DNA of 44,171 nt, taken from positions 1 to 44,171 of the forward strand of contig CALWBZ010000131.1 in the NCBI GenBank assembly GCA_944376225.1. Direction: 5' to 3'. The notes under the pieces are model-generated. The model made no database searches. It saw only the letters and a list, made by a program, of their open reading frames with translations, and had not been told where the DNA came from. The stretch's first letter is position 1. Every line of letters starts with the position of its first letter. This DNA is from an uncultured Clostridia bacterium (GTDB taxonomy: Bacteria > Bacillota > Clostridia > Lachnospirales > Bianqueaceae). This document shows positions 6,970 through 15,359 of this stretch, one piece after another. The position numbers and the translations under genes are program-made.

Positions 6970-9539
6970 ACATCTTTCATAAGGTCACGGCAAAGTCTCT
7001 TAAGAAAAATCGGACGAGAACCATCGTCACGATCATCGGTATCATCCTGTCGGCGGCGATGATCACGGCGGTATCTTCCCTGGTGGTCAGTTTTCAGTCC
7101 TATCTGGCAAGGAATGCCCAGTGGGAGATCGGAGATTGGTATACGGGTCTAAATGAAGTATCCGCCCAGGATTTAGACGCCCTAGAGCAGGATAGCCGGA
7201 TCGATACGCTGTATTCGGCGCAGATCCTCGGATACGCGGAAAGCGCCTCCACGAATCCAGATAAGCCCTATCTATACGTACTGGGCGCGAAAGAAGATTT
7301 TCTGGGAAACATGGGCATACATCTGGTGGACGGACGCCTGCCGAAGAACTCTTCCGAGATCCTTCTGCCCCTGCATCTGATGAGCAACGGAGAGGTAACC
7401 TTTAATATCGGGGATACCTGGACGCTTGATATGGGATATAGAGACAGCGAGGGCTACAGGCTTTCTCAGTATAATCCCTACTCCTATGAAGAAGAACATC
7501 TCGAAAAGACCTTCAGTAAGACCTATACCATCGTGGGATCTTACGAACGACCGGAGTTTGAGGATTATTCCGCCCCGGGCTACACGGCTCTGTCTTATTG
7601 GGATGAGGCCGCGCCGGTCACCTCCTATGAGGTCTATCTAAAAACCGCGAATCCTCGAGACGCTTACCTCTATCCCAGCACGGATATGACGGGCGTCGGG
7701 GGAACTTATAACGATGCGCTCCTGATGTTCGTCGGAGCCTCGAATCACGAGTCGTATTACTCGGTTTTATACGGCCTGGCCACGGTTATCATCCTCCTGA
7801 TCCTTCTGGGATCCGTCTTGCTCATCTACAATGCCTTTTCTATCTCGGTGAGCGACAGAACCAAGCAGTTCGGCCTCTTATCTTCCATCGGAGCCACGAA
7901 GAAACAGCTGCGCAGCAGCGTGATCTACGAGGCTCTTCTGGTCGGCGGAATCGGCGTGCCCATCGGCATCCTGTGCGGGCTTTTGGGAATCGGGATCACC
8001 TTGTTTTTCATCGGGGATTATTTTTCGGGCATGTTCTTCGGCAGCAGCGGGAATTCGGATATTTCCCTGAGCCTTCAGGTTTCTTGGCAGGCGATCCTGA
8101 TCTCCTTCGTCATCGGGATGATTACGGTACTCATCTCCGCCTGGATCCCCGCGAAACGGGCCACCCGGGTCTCCGCGGTAGAAGCCGTGCGAGGCAGCCA
8201 GGACATCAAGATCAGCCGCAAGGAGGTACGGGTCAGCCGTCTGAATTATGTTTTCTTTAAGCTGGAAGGATTATTGGCGAAGAAATATTTCAAACGGGAC
8301 AAGAAAAAGTACCGTTCCACCGTGGTTTCCCTGTTTATGAGCATCGTCCTTTTTATCTCCTCCAGCGCCTATATTCTCTATCTGACGGGCACCGCGGGAG
8401 CCGTGATGGATGTGACGAGTTACGATATCCTGTATCAGGCGAGCGGAACGGCCGAGGAGAACGAGAAGCTCTTCCAGACGATGTCGGGGGTGGAGGGTGT
8501 GCAGAACGCTTCTATGATGTCCAATTATTATGGCGGCGTCATGCAGATCGATCCTTCCTATATCTCCCAGACTTATCGAGAGGTCGTGGGCGTCGATGAC
8601 GAGGGAAATGTATACTTGCCGAGCGCCTATCTCCTTTTCGTCAATGACGAGGCCTTCCTGCGCTATCTGGAAAGCGTAGGAGAGGATCCGGCGGATTATA
8701 CGGATCCGGAGCATCCCAGGGCCGTATTATACGATCAGGTTTCGGTTTTTTATGACGAGAGGATCGTGGACATGAAGATTCTATCCGGCTATCCTTCCCA
8801 GATGAGTCTGGATCGCTCGATTGTCGCGGATGAGGGTGAGACGACGCGGTCCATCGATGTGGAGATCGGATCCTATCAGGAGAGCCTGCCCTTCGGCGGC
8901 GACAATTACGGAGGCGGTGCCTGCCTATTGATCTATCCCCAGAGCGCGTTTGATACATTTCTCGCGGCATACCCGGCGATTTCAGACAGCGGATACTCCA
9001 CCATGTTTTTCCAGGCGGAAGAGCATGAGAAGGTATACGAGGAGATGCGGGGCATCTTGATGCAGAATCAACAGCAGAGCTACCGACTCAACGACGAGCG
9101 CGCTTCTCAGGAAGTGGAGCGGGGCACCATTTTGGTGATCAACGTCCTGTCCTATGGATTCGTGATTCTTATCGCGCTTATCGCGGTGGCCAACGTGTTC
9201 AATACGATTTCTACGAACGTGGCGCTGCGCCGCAAGGATTTCGCCATGCTGAGATCTGTAGGAATGACCCGGAAAGGGTTTCACCGCATGATGTGCTATG
9301 AGTGCCTCATGTACGGTACGAAGGCGCTGTTTTGGGGACTGCCCGTCTCGATCCTGATCAGCCTGTGGCTGTATGTGATCGTCAACAGCGGGTGGGAAAC
9401 GAATTTTCTTTTCCCCTGGTACGCGGTGGCGATCTCCGTCGTGGGTGTGTTCGTGGTCGTCTTCGCGACGATGATGTACGCCATCCGCAAGATCAAGAAA
9501 GAGAACCTGGTGGACGCTCTAAAGACGGATATACAGTAA
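6966..9539 (+). CDS. FtsX-type ABC transporter permease with duplicated layout
   Basis: An 857-residue membrane protein. A first transmembrane segment (about 18-45) is followed by an extracytoplasmic domain of about 220 residues and three segments (about 265-395) containing the FtsX core (GLLSSIGATKKQLR). A second copy repeats the pattern: a segment at about 448-470, an external domain of about 250 residues, and three segments (about 725-845) with AMLRSVGMTRKGFHRM. This 4+4 architecture is typical of macrolide, peptide or lipoprotein exporters coupled to MacB-like ATPases. The adjacent two-component system suggests inducible resistance or envelope-stress export. The substrate is unknown. Confidence 0.92.
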   Translation: MNIFHKVTAKSLKKNRTRTIVTIIGIILSAAMITAVSSLVVSFQSYLARNAQWEIGDWYTGLNEVSAQDLDALEQDSRIDTLYSAQILGYAESASTNPDKPYLYVLGAKEDFLGNMGIHLVDGRLPKNSSEILLPLHLMSNGEVTFNIGDTWTLDMGYRDSEGYRLSQYNPYSYEEEHLEKTFSKTYTIVGSYERPEFEDYSAPGYTALSYWDEAAPVTSYEVYLKTANPRDAYLYPSTDMTGVGGTYNDALLMFVGASNHESYYSVLYGLATVIILLILLGSVLLIYNAFSISVSDRTKQFGLLSSIGATKKQLRSSVIYEALLVGGIGVPIGILCGLLGIGITLFFIGDYFSGMFFGSSGNSDISLSLQVSWQAILISFVIGMITVLISAWIPAKRATRVSAVEAVRGSQDIKISRKEVRVSRLNYVFFKLEGLLAKKYFKRDKKKYRSTVVSLFMSIVLFISSSAYILYLTGTAGAVMDVTSYDILYQASGTAEENEKLFQTMSGVEGVQNASMMSNYYGGVMQIDPSYISQTYREVVGVDDEGNVYLPSAYLLFVNDEAFLRYLESVGEDPADYTDPEHPRAVLYDQVSVFYDERIVDMKILSGYPSQMSLDRSIVADEGETTRSIDVEIGSYQESLPFGGDNYGGGACLLIYPQSAFDTFLAAYPAISDSGYSTMFFQAEEHEKVYEEMRGILMQNQQQSYRLNDERASQEVERGTILVINVLSYGFVILIALIAVANVFNTISTNVALRRKDFAMLRSVGMTRKGFHRMMCYECLMYGTKALFWGLPVSILISLWLYVIVNSGWETNFLFPWYAVAISVVGVFVVVFATMMYAIRKIKKENLVDALKTDIQ

Positions 9540-9552
9540 AACAGGAATAGAT

Positions 9553-9599
9553 AGGCCCTGCTTCCCGAACCATTCGCGTTCGGAGAGCAGGGCCTCTTC
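9553..9599 (+). terminator. Stem-loop after the ABC permease
   Basis: AGGCCCTGCT (9553-9562) pairs with AGCAGGGCCT (9586-9595), with an inner CCGAAC/GTTCGG helix. The U-tract is poor (CTTCC), so termination is likely but not certain. Confidence 0.55.
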
Positions 9600-9726
9600 C
9601 CCCTGGTACGCCTGCGTGAGTCTGTGGGAGGTGTTTGCGCCAAAAGAAATAGCAGGTGTTTTGTTTGTAGCGATAGGGATATCGGAAAAGTGTACCGGAA
9701 TGTTTATAAATTTTTTGATGTGCCGC

Positions 9727-9760
9727 TTTACTTTTGTGCTAATATTGCATATAATATTAG
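9727..9760 (+). promoter_or_regulatory. Promoter of the AbiE module with palindromic operator over the -10
   Basis: TTTACT (9727-9732), 17 bp, TATAAT (9750-9755). The -10 lies inside the inverted repeat CTAATATT (9739-9746) / AATATTAG (9753-9760). AbiEi antitoxins are known to bind inverted repeats upstream of their own gene and repress it, so this palindrome is the probable operator. Confidence 0.68.
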
Positions 9761-9779
9761 TGTGAAAGGAAGTGAGGCC

Positions 9780-10373
9780 ATGGGACAATATGAACAGCTG
9801 GACAGGATGTTAGCGGACCAGGATGGGATGCTGCAAACCGCTCAAGTAGTATCTGCCGGGATTTCAAAACCGGTTTTCTATCATTATGTGCAGGAGCGAG
9901 AATTGGAACGGGTGGCGCACGGCATTTATCTTTCCAGGGATTCCTGGGTAGACGCAATGTATCTGATTCATTTGCGGTTTGAACAGGCGGTATTTTCCCA
10001 TGAGACAGCCCTGTTTTTTCACGATTTGACAGACCGTGAGCCAACCGAATACACAGTTACAGTAAAGACCGGTTACAACCCTACCAGATTGAAAGCGGAA
10101 GGAGTTCAGGTCTTTACCATTAAAGCAGAGCTGCATGATGTGGGTTTGACAACGGAGCAGACACCCTTTGGGCATACTGTACCGACTTATGATATGGAGC
10201 GGACGATTTGCGATCTGCTGCGGAGCCGGAACAGCATGGAGATGCAGACCTTCCAGGGAGCACTCAAAATGTATGCCAGAAGAAAGGACAAGAATCTGCG
10301 GATGTTGATGCGCTACGCAAAGTTGTTTCGGGTAGAGAAACTTTTGCGGCAGTATTTGGAGGTACTATTGTGA
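9780..10373 (+). CDS. AbiEi-family antitoxin of a type IV toxin-antitoxin system
   Basis: The ATG at 9780 (MGQYEQLDRML) follows a GGAAGTGAGG site. Upstream in-frame starts would overlap the promoter. The 197-residue product has an N-terminal winged-helix domain (QVVSAGISKPVFYHYVQERELERVAHGIYL), the AbiEi 'antitoxin domain' pattern, and a C-terminal part with ERTICDLLRSRNSMEMQ. AbiEi binds DNA to autoregulate the operon and counteracts the AbiEii nucleotidyltransferase without stable complex formation. Base composition is more AT-rich than the flanking core genes, pointing to acquisition. Confidence 0.85.
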   Translation: MGQYEQLDRMLADQDGMLQTAQVVSAGISKPVFYHYVQERELERVAHGIYLSRDSWVDAMYLIHLRFEQAVFSHETALFFHDLTDREPTEYTVTVKTGYNPTRLKAEGVQVFTIKAELHDVGLTTEQTPFGHTVPTYDMERTICDLLRSRNSMEMQTFQGALKMYARRKDKNLRMLMRYAKLFRVEKLLRQYLEVLL

Positions 10374-11224
10374 TAAAGACAGCAAAGCAGTTGAAAGACT
10401 TGATCCGCAACCTCTCAAAGAAGAAGTCTGCGGACGCGCAGATTTTGATGCGGAACTACATGATGGAGCGCTTTCTGGAGCGTATTTCCCTCTCGGAGTA
10501 TCGAGATAAGTTTATTTTGAAGGGAGGGATGCTGGTAGCGGCGATGGTCGGTCTGGATGCCCGTTCCACCATGGATCTAGATGCAACGGTCAAAGGGATC
10601 AATGTGAATATAGATGATGTAGCGGATTTATTTGCGGAAATTGTTTCGGTCCCGATTGGCGACGGCGTGACCTTTCGGATCAATAAGGTTTCGGAGATTA
10701 TGGATGAAGCGGAATATCCGGGGATTCGCGTAAGTATGACTACGATTTTTGATGGAGTGGTAACGCCCTTGAAAATTGATATTTCTACTGGAGATACCAT
10801 TACACCGAGGGAAGTGCGGTACAGCTTCAAGCTGATGCTGGAGGACCGTTCCATTGACATTTGGGCTTACAATCTGGAAACTGTGCTGGCTGAGAAACTG
10901 GAGACGATTATTGCCAGAACAACGACCAATACCCGCATGAGGGATTTCTACGACATTTATATTCTGGAACAGCTCTATGGGAATAAACTGAACGCACAGA
11001 TTCTCCATGATGCACTATTAGCAACCGCGCGAAAACGAGAAACGGAGGGGCATCTGGATGAGGCAAAGGAAATCTTTGCCGACGTGGAGGACAGTCCGGT
11101 AATGCAGCAGCTTTGGATAGCGTATCGAAAGAAGTTTTCTTATGCGGCTGACCTGGAGTGGAATATTGTGATGAAGTCAGTCCGCAAGTTGTATTCTCTT
11201 ACGGAGAAAGGCGTTAGTGTATAA
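10370..11224 (+). CDS. AbiEii/AbiGii nucleotidyltransferase toxin
   Basis: The GTG at 10370 overlaps the antitoxin stop by 4 bp (GTGA). The frame extends further upstream but only into the antitoxin gene. The 284-residue product has the AbiEii nucleotidyltransferase motif LKGGMLVAAMVGLDARSTMDLDATVKG (GG, then R.T.DLD; the aspartates bind metal) and a later conserved LETVLAEKLETII...RMRDFYDIY block. AbiEii homologues transfer nucleotides to target RNAs such as tRNA and give phage abortive infection and plasmid maintenance. The operon with AbiEi is complete, so the module looks functional. Confidence 0.87.
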   Translation: MIKTAKQLKDLIRNLSKKKSADAQILMRNYMMERFLERISLSEYRDKFILKGGMLVAAMVGLDARSTMDLDATVKGINVNIDDVADLFAEIVSVPIGDGVTFRINKVSEIMDEAEYPGIRVSMTTIFDGVVTPLKIDISTGDTITPREVRYSFKLMLEDRSIDIWAYNLETVLAEKLETIIARTTTNTRMRDFYDIYILEQLYGNKLNAQILHDALLATARKRETEGHLDEAKEIFADVEDSPVMQQLWIAYRKKFSYAADLEWNIVMKSVRKLYSLTEKGVSV

Positions 11225-11256
11225 TTAAAATCGGCAAACAAAAAGGGAAGCAGAAA

Positions 11257-11289
11257 AAAACTCCTGTGGAAATCATCCACAGGAGTTTT
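11257..11289. terminator. Bidirectional terminator between the AbiE toxin and the S1-domain gene
   Basis: A 14-bp perfect stem (11257-11270 with 11276-11289) around a 5-base loop, with A-run on one side and T-run on the other. It can serve both converging transcripts. Confidence 0.85.
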
Positions 11290-11297
11290 AAGCTTTC

Positions 11298-11711
11298 TTA
11301 CTTATTCATGGCTTCCTTCAAGGCGTCGCCCAGGGTGCTGTAACCTTCCTGATCGGGCTCAGACTTGAACTGCTGGGGAGCGCGCTTGCGAGCGCCCAGG
11401 GCTCCGCGGCGATTGCGCTCTCTGGGAGCCTTATCGGAACGCTCCTTGCGTCCCTTGCTGCCTTCCGGATCGGGCATCAGGGCACGGATAGAAAGGGAAA
11501 TCTTATTCTTCTCCGTATCCACCTTGATGACCTTTACCTGCACGTCCTGTCCGACGGTCAGGAAATCATTGATGTCTTTTACATAAGTGTTGGAAACCTC
11601 GGAAATGTGAATCAGCCCCTGGGTTTCCTGACCCTCCAGCGCGACAAAGGCGCCGAAAGACTGGATTCCGGTAACCTTACCGTTCAATACTGCTCCAACT
11701 TCTACGCTCAT
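11298..11711 (-). CDS. S1 RNA-binding domain protein, general stress protein 13-like
   Basis: The start is the ATG at 11711 after an AGGAGAG site. The frame extends upstream but only through the terminator and tRNA. Residues 1-75 form a single S1 domain (GAVLNGKVTGIQSFGAFVAL, LIHISEVS, VKVIKVD, KISLSIRAL). The C-terminal 60 residues are basic and disordered (SKGRKERSDKAPRERNRRG). This is the build of the YugI/GSP13 family, which associates with ribosomes in Firmicutes. Length 137 residues is normal for the family. Confidence 0.85.
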   Translation of the reverse strand: MSVEVGAVLNGKVTGIQSFGAFVALEGQETQGLIHISEVSNTYVKDINDFLTVGQDVQVKVIKVDTEKNKISLSIRALMPDPEGSKGRKERSDKAPRERNRRGALGARKRAPQQFKSEPDQEGYSTLGDALKEAMNK

Positions 11712-11781
11712 AAATAACTCTCCTGTTCTGTAGTAAATTGATGTCGTTATTCGCCCCGGGGAGGTAGGAAGCCCGGATACG

Positions 11782-11813
11782 AAAAAACTACGATTCGGAA
11801 GACCGAAGCGTAG
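11782..11813 (-). terminator. Terminator of tRNA-Leu(CAA)
   Basis: On the minus strand an 11-bp stem with one mismatch (11803-11813 with 11788-11798) and a 4-base loop is followed by six T. It separates the tRNA transcript from the S1-domain gene. Confidence 0.85.
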
Positions 11814-11826
11814 CCTACGAAAATAA

Positions 11827-11910
11827 TGCGGATAAAGGGAATCGAACCCCCACGATGTTGCCATCGGCAGATTTTGAGTCTGCTGCGTCTGCCAGTTCCG
11901 CCATATCCGC
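11827..11910 (-). tRNA. tRNA-Leu (anticodon CAA)
   Basis: The acceptor stem GCGGATA pairs with TATCCGC, discriminator A. The D-arm has TGGCGGAACTGGCAGACGC, the anticodon arm GCAGA-CTCAAAA-TCTGC gives CAA, and the variable arm is long as in class II tRNAs. The T-arm carries GGTTCGATTCC. The 3' CCA is not encoded. It decodes UUG. Confidence 0.95.
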
Positions 11911-11914
11911 AGAT

Positions 11915-11966
11915 AAATTGTCTTCCGACAATTCGTAATGTTATCATAGATGGAAGGAAAAAGCAA
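11915..11966 (-). promoter_or_regulatory. Probable promoter and leader hairpin of tRNA-Leu(CAA)
   Basis: On the minus strand: TTGCTT (11961-11966), 17 bp, TAACAT (11938-11943). Between the expected start and the mature tRNA lies an inverted repeat (AATTGTC / GACAATT, 11915-11933), perhaps a processing signal. Confidence 0.45.
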
Positions 11967-12013
11967 GCTTTTTTTCAAAAAAAATTTGTAAATCTCCCGG
12001 ATTCAAAAAAAGC

Positions 12014-12042
12014 TAGGCAAAACAGGAGAAAACGTGTATAAT
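12014..12042 (+). promoter_or_regulatory. Promoter of the polA operon
   Basis: TAGGCA (12014-12019), 17 bp, TATAAT (12037-12042), 41 bp before the polA start codon. The same -35 hexamer and spacing occur before the RAYT-like gene at 38231. Confidence 0.65.
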
Positions 12043-12082
12043 ATGACTATTCCAGACACCCGGCCAAAGGAGGAATCGATTT

Positions 12083-14746
12083 ATGAAAAAAGTGCTGCTG
12101 GTGGACGGTCATTCCATCGCCAATCGGGCGTTTTATGGCGTGCCGCTCCTATCGAACGCTCAGGGAATCTATACCAATGCCGTTTACGGTTTTATCAATA
12201 TTCTGCTCAAAAACGTGGAACAGGAGAAGCCCACCCATCTGGCGGTGGCCTTTGACGAGAAGGCTCCCACTTTCCGGCATCAGATGTATGAGGCTTATAA
12301 GGGGACCCGGAAGGGAATGCCGGAGGAGCTTCGCGGACAGATCCCGCTGATTCAGGAGTTTTTGCGCTTGGCAGGCGTCCAGGTAATCACTCAGGAGGGG
12401 ATCGAGGCGGATGACATCCTGGGGACGTTAGGGAAGCGAGAGGCGCGGGCCGGCTCGGAGGTGGCGATCCTCTCCGGAGACCGGGATCTTCTGCAGCTGG
12501 CGGAACCCCACCTGCGAATTCTCATCCCGAAGACCAAGAAGGGCGGCACGGAGACGGAAATTTATACGGACAAGGAAGTCGAGTCCGTATACGGCGTCAC
12601 TCCCGAGGAGTTCTTGCAGGTGAAGGCGTTGATGGGGGATCCTTCGGACAACATTCCCGGGGTTCCCGCCATCGGGGAGAAGACGGCAACACGCGTTATC
12701 CAGGAGTATCATACGGTGGAAAACGCGATCGCCCACGCGGAAGAAGTGAGGCCTCCCAGAGCGGGGAAGAATCTGGCCGAGTTCGCCGATCAGGCCAGGC
12801 TGAGTCTCACCCTGGCGACCATCGTGACAGACAGCCGGATCGATCAGGAACCCCTGCCCTATGATCCCGGTAGTTTCGGCAAATCGGAGGCGCTGGAATT
12901 CCTGAAGAAGTACGAGCTTCGTACGCTCATGCAGCGGTTTCTTTCCCTCAATCCGGAGAGCAAAGAGGAGCCTCAAAATACTTGCGTGATTCGCTATGTA
13001 GAGAATCAAAAGGATGTGCAGGCCATGGCGCGGGCCATGGAGAAGGGATTTGCCTATCGCCTCTATGAAGAAGAGGGAGGGATGTTCGGGTTCTGGGCCT
13101 TGGCTGTCTGCGTAAAAGCCGGGGAAGTTTTCTGGGCCGAAGAAGGGACGCTCTCCAGAGAGGAAATCCTGCAAATCCTGAAGCCGGTGTGGGAAGATCC
13201 CCAAGTGGAAAAGACCGGGTACGCAGTGAAAGAGGACATGCTGCATCTGGCCCGCTGCGGCGTCAGGATGCAGGGAATCCGCATGGATACCATGATCGCG
13301 GCATATCTGCTGAATCCTTCCAAGGATACTTACACGGAGGACGAGCTGGCCCAGATCTTCCTGGATGAATCGATTCCCGCCAAAGAGGAAGTCTTTGGAA
13401 GTGGGAAGACGCAAAAATCGATGAGCGAGGTTTCCCTGGAAGTACGGGCCGGGTACGCCGCGCAGCGGGTGGACGTGCTCCTTCGCTGTGTCCCGGTGAT
13501 GGAGAAGGAGCTTGCCCATAAGGGCATGCAGGATCTGTATGAGAATATCGAGCGTCCGCTGATTACGGTGCTCGCTTCCATGGAAGAAACAGGTATCCGC
13601 GTGGAGACCGATCTTTTGGAGTCTTTGGGTCATGAGCTGGAGGCCGGAATCAAAGAGCTGGAAGGGAAGATTTATGAGGAAGCGGGGGAGGAATTCAATA
13701 TCCTTTCGCCGAAACAGCTGGGAGAGATCCTGTTTCTCAAGCTGAGCCTGCCCTATGCCAAAAAGACGAAATCAGGATACTCCACATCGGCGGACGTGCT
13801 GGAGAAGTTGGCGCCCTATTTTATGATTGTAGAAAACGTACTGAAATATCGCCAGCTTACCAAGCTGAAATCTACCTATATAGACGGTTTATATCCCTAT
13901 ATTCAGGAGGACGGGAAGATTCATTCCAAATTCAATCAGACCGTGACGGCCACGGGACGTCTTTCCAGTTCCGATCCTAATCTTCAGAATATACCGGTGC
14001 GCACCGAACAGGGACGGCTCCTGCGCAAGGCTTTTGTGCCCTCGAACGAAGAGTATTGCTTTATGGACGCGGATTATTCCCAGATCGAACTGCGTCTTTT
14101 GGCTCATATGTCGGGGGATGAGCACCTCATCGGCGCCTTCAAGCGGGGAGAGGACATTCACCGGTTGACCGCCTCTCAGGTGCTGGGGATTCCCACAGAA
14201 GAAGTGACGAAGCAGCAGCGTTCCCGGGCGAAGGCCGTGAATTTCGGCATCATCTACGGCATCAGCGCCTTCTCCCTGGGGGACGATCTGCATATCTCCC
14301 AAAAAGAAGCGAAGGAATATATCGATCGATACTTCGAGCAATATCCCAAGGTAAAGGAGTTTTTGGATCGGTGCGTGGAAGAGGCGAAGGAGCGGGGATG
14401 GGGGATTACCCTGTTCGGCCGCCGCCGCCTGATCGAGGAGATTCAATCTTCCAATTTTTCAAAGCGGTCCTTCGGAGAACGGGTGGCCAAGAACATGCCG
14501 ATTCAGGGAACCGCGGCGGACATTATCAAGATCGCCATGGTGCGGGTCTACCAGCGTCTGAGGAAAGAAGGGCTGAAGAGCCGGCTGCTTTTGACCGTAC
14601 ACGACGAACTCCTGATCGAAACCTATAAGGGCGAGGAGGAGGAAGTGGAGAAGATCTTGCGAGAAGAAATGATGGGAGCCGCGGATCTGGCGGTTCCCCT
14701 GGAAGTGGATATTCATAGGGGAGAGAACTGGTATGAGGCCAAGTAA
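12083..14746 (+). CDS. polA: DNA polymerase I
   Basis: An 887-residue protein after an AAAGGAGG site. The 5' nuclease domain (1-290) has LVDGHSIANRAFYG, GIEADDILGT, SGDRDLLQL and MGDPSDNIPGVPAIGEKTA. The 3'-5' exonuclease-like domain follows (about 310-470). The polymerase domain carries motif A DADYSQIELRLLAH (about 660), motif B RSRAKAVNFGIIYG (about 716) and motif C VHDELL (about 840). The exonuclease domain lacks the DxE pair expected near its start (GFAYRLYEEEGG there), though DTMIAAYLLNP remains. Proofreading is therefore probably lost, as in Bacillus and Thermus Pol I. The end overlaps coaE by 14 bp. Confidence 0.97.
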   Translation: MKKVLLVDGHSIANRAFYGVPLLSNAQGIYTNAVYGFINILLKNVEQEKPTHLAVAFDEKAPTFRHQMYEAYKGTRKGMPEELRGQIPLIQEFLRLAGVQVITQEGIEADDILGTLGKREARAGSEVAILSGDRDLLQLAEPHLRILIPKTKKGGTETEIYTDKEVESVYGVTPEEFLQVKALMGDPSDNIPGVPAIGEKTATRVIQEYHTVENAIAHAEEVRPPRAGKNLAEFADQARLSLTLATIVTDSRIDQEPLPYDPGSFGKSEALEFLKKYELRTLMQRFLSLNPESKEEPQNTCVIRYVENQKDVQAMARAMEKGFAYRLYEEEGGMFGFWALAVCVKAGEVFWAEEGTLSREEILQILKPVWEDPQVEKTGYAVKEDMLHLARCGVRMQGIRMDTMIAAYLLNPSKDTYTEDELAQIFLDESIPAKEEVFGSGKTQKSMSEVSLEVRAGYAAQRVDVLLRCVPVMEKELAHKGMQDLYENIERPLITVLASMEETGIRVETDLLESLGHELEAGIKELEGKIYEEAGEEFNILSPKQLGEILFLKLSLPYAKKTKSGYSTSADVLEKLAPYFMIVENVLKYRQLTKLKSTYIDGLYPYIQEDGKIHSKFNQTVTATGRLSSSDPNLQNIPVRTEQGRLLRKAFVPSNEEYCFMDADYSQIELRLLAHMSGDEHLIGAFKRGEDIHRLTASQVLGIPTEEVTKQQRSRAKAVNFGIIYGISAFSLGDDLHISQKEAKEYIDRYFEQYPKVKEFLDRCVEEAKERGWGITLFGRRRLIEEIQSSNFSKRSFGERVAKNMPIQGTAADIIKIAMVRVYQRLRKEGLKSRLLLTVHDELLIETYKGEEEEVEKILREEMMGAADLAVPLEVDIHRGENWYEAK

Positions 14747-15359
14747 AGTCATCGGGGTGACGGGAACCATCGCCTCGGGAAAGAGCACAGCTTGTAAATA
14801 TCTGGAAGAACGGTATGGGCTTCGCCGCATCGACGCGGATCTAGTGGGCCATGAGGTGCTTAAGTCCCCGGAGATGGTTCGGGAGTTGACAAAAGCCTTT
14901 GGGGAGGCTATACTGGATACGGACGGGACCCTTAGCAGGAAGCGTCTCGGACAGATCGTTTTCGGCGATCCTAAGAGTCTGCGGCGACTGAACGAGTTGA
15001 CCCATCCGGTCATCTGCCGGCGGATCGCGGAGGAGGTACATGCCTTTCGGGAAGAAGAGGAGGGGCCTCCCGTCCTTCTTCTGGAAGCGATCGAGCTTTT
15101 GCGCACGCCCCTTTTGGAACTGGTTGAGGAGACCTGGGTGGTCTGGGCGGAGGATGAGATTAGGATCCGGCGGGTCATGCAGCGTCAGAATCTCAGCAGA
15201 AAAGAAGCGGGGGAGCGGGTCCTGGGCCAATGGCCCCAGGAATCCTATAAAGCCGCCGCGGATGTACTCATCGATGGGAGCGGAAGCGTAGAAGAGCTGT
15301 ACCTGCAGTTGGATCTACAAATGACAGAAAGGATGTCGGCATTTGAAGGGGAGAAGTAG
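14733..15359 (+). CDS. coaE: Dephospho-CoA kinase
   Basis: A 208-residue protein with P-loop GTIASGKST near the N-terminus, IDADLVGHEVL, and the family's HPVICRRI and RVMQRQNLS segments with lid arginines. It phosphorylates the ribose 3'-hydroxyl of dephospho-CoA, the last step of CoA synthesis. It overlaps the end of polA, and the polA-coaE order is common in Clostridia. The downstream lipoprotein gene begins inside its last codons. Confidence 0.94.
   Translation: MRPSKVIGVTGTIASGKSTACKYLEERYGLRRIDADLVGHEVLKSPEMVRELTKAFGEAILDTDGTLSRKRLGQIVFGDPKSLRRLNELTHPVICRRIAEEVHAFREEEEGPPVLLLEAIELLRTPLLELVEETWVVWAEDEIRIRRVMQRQNLSRKEAGERVLGQWPQESYKAAADVLIDGSGSVEELYLQLDLQMTERMSAFEGEK

Noticed and set aside
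12428..13633. 401-codon open frame on the minus strand inside polA
   Set aside because: It lies wholly within a well-supported polA reading frame, and its translation shows no family motifs; it is a GC-rich antisense shadow.
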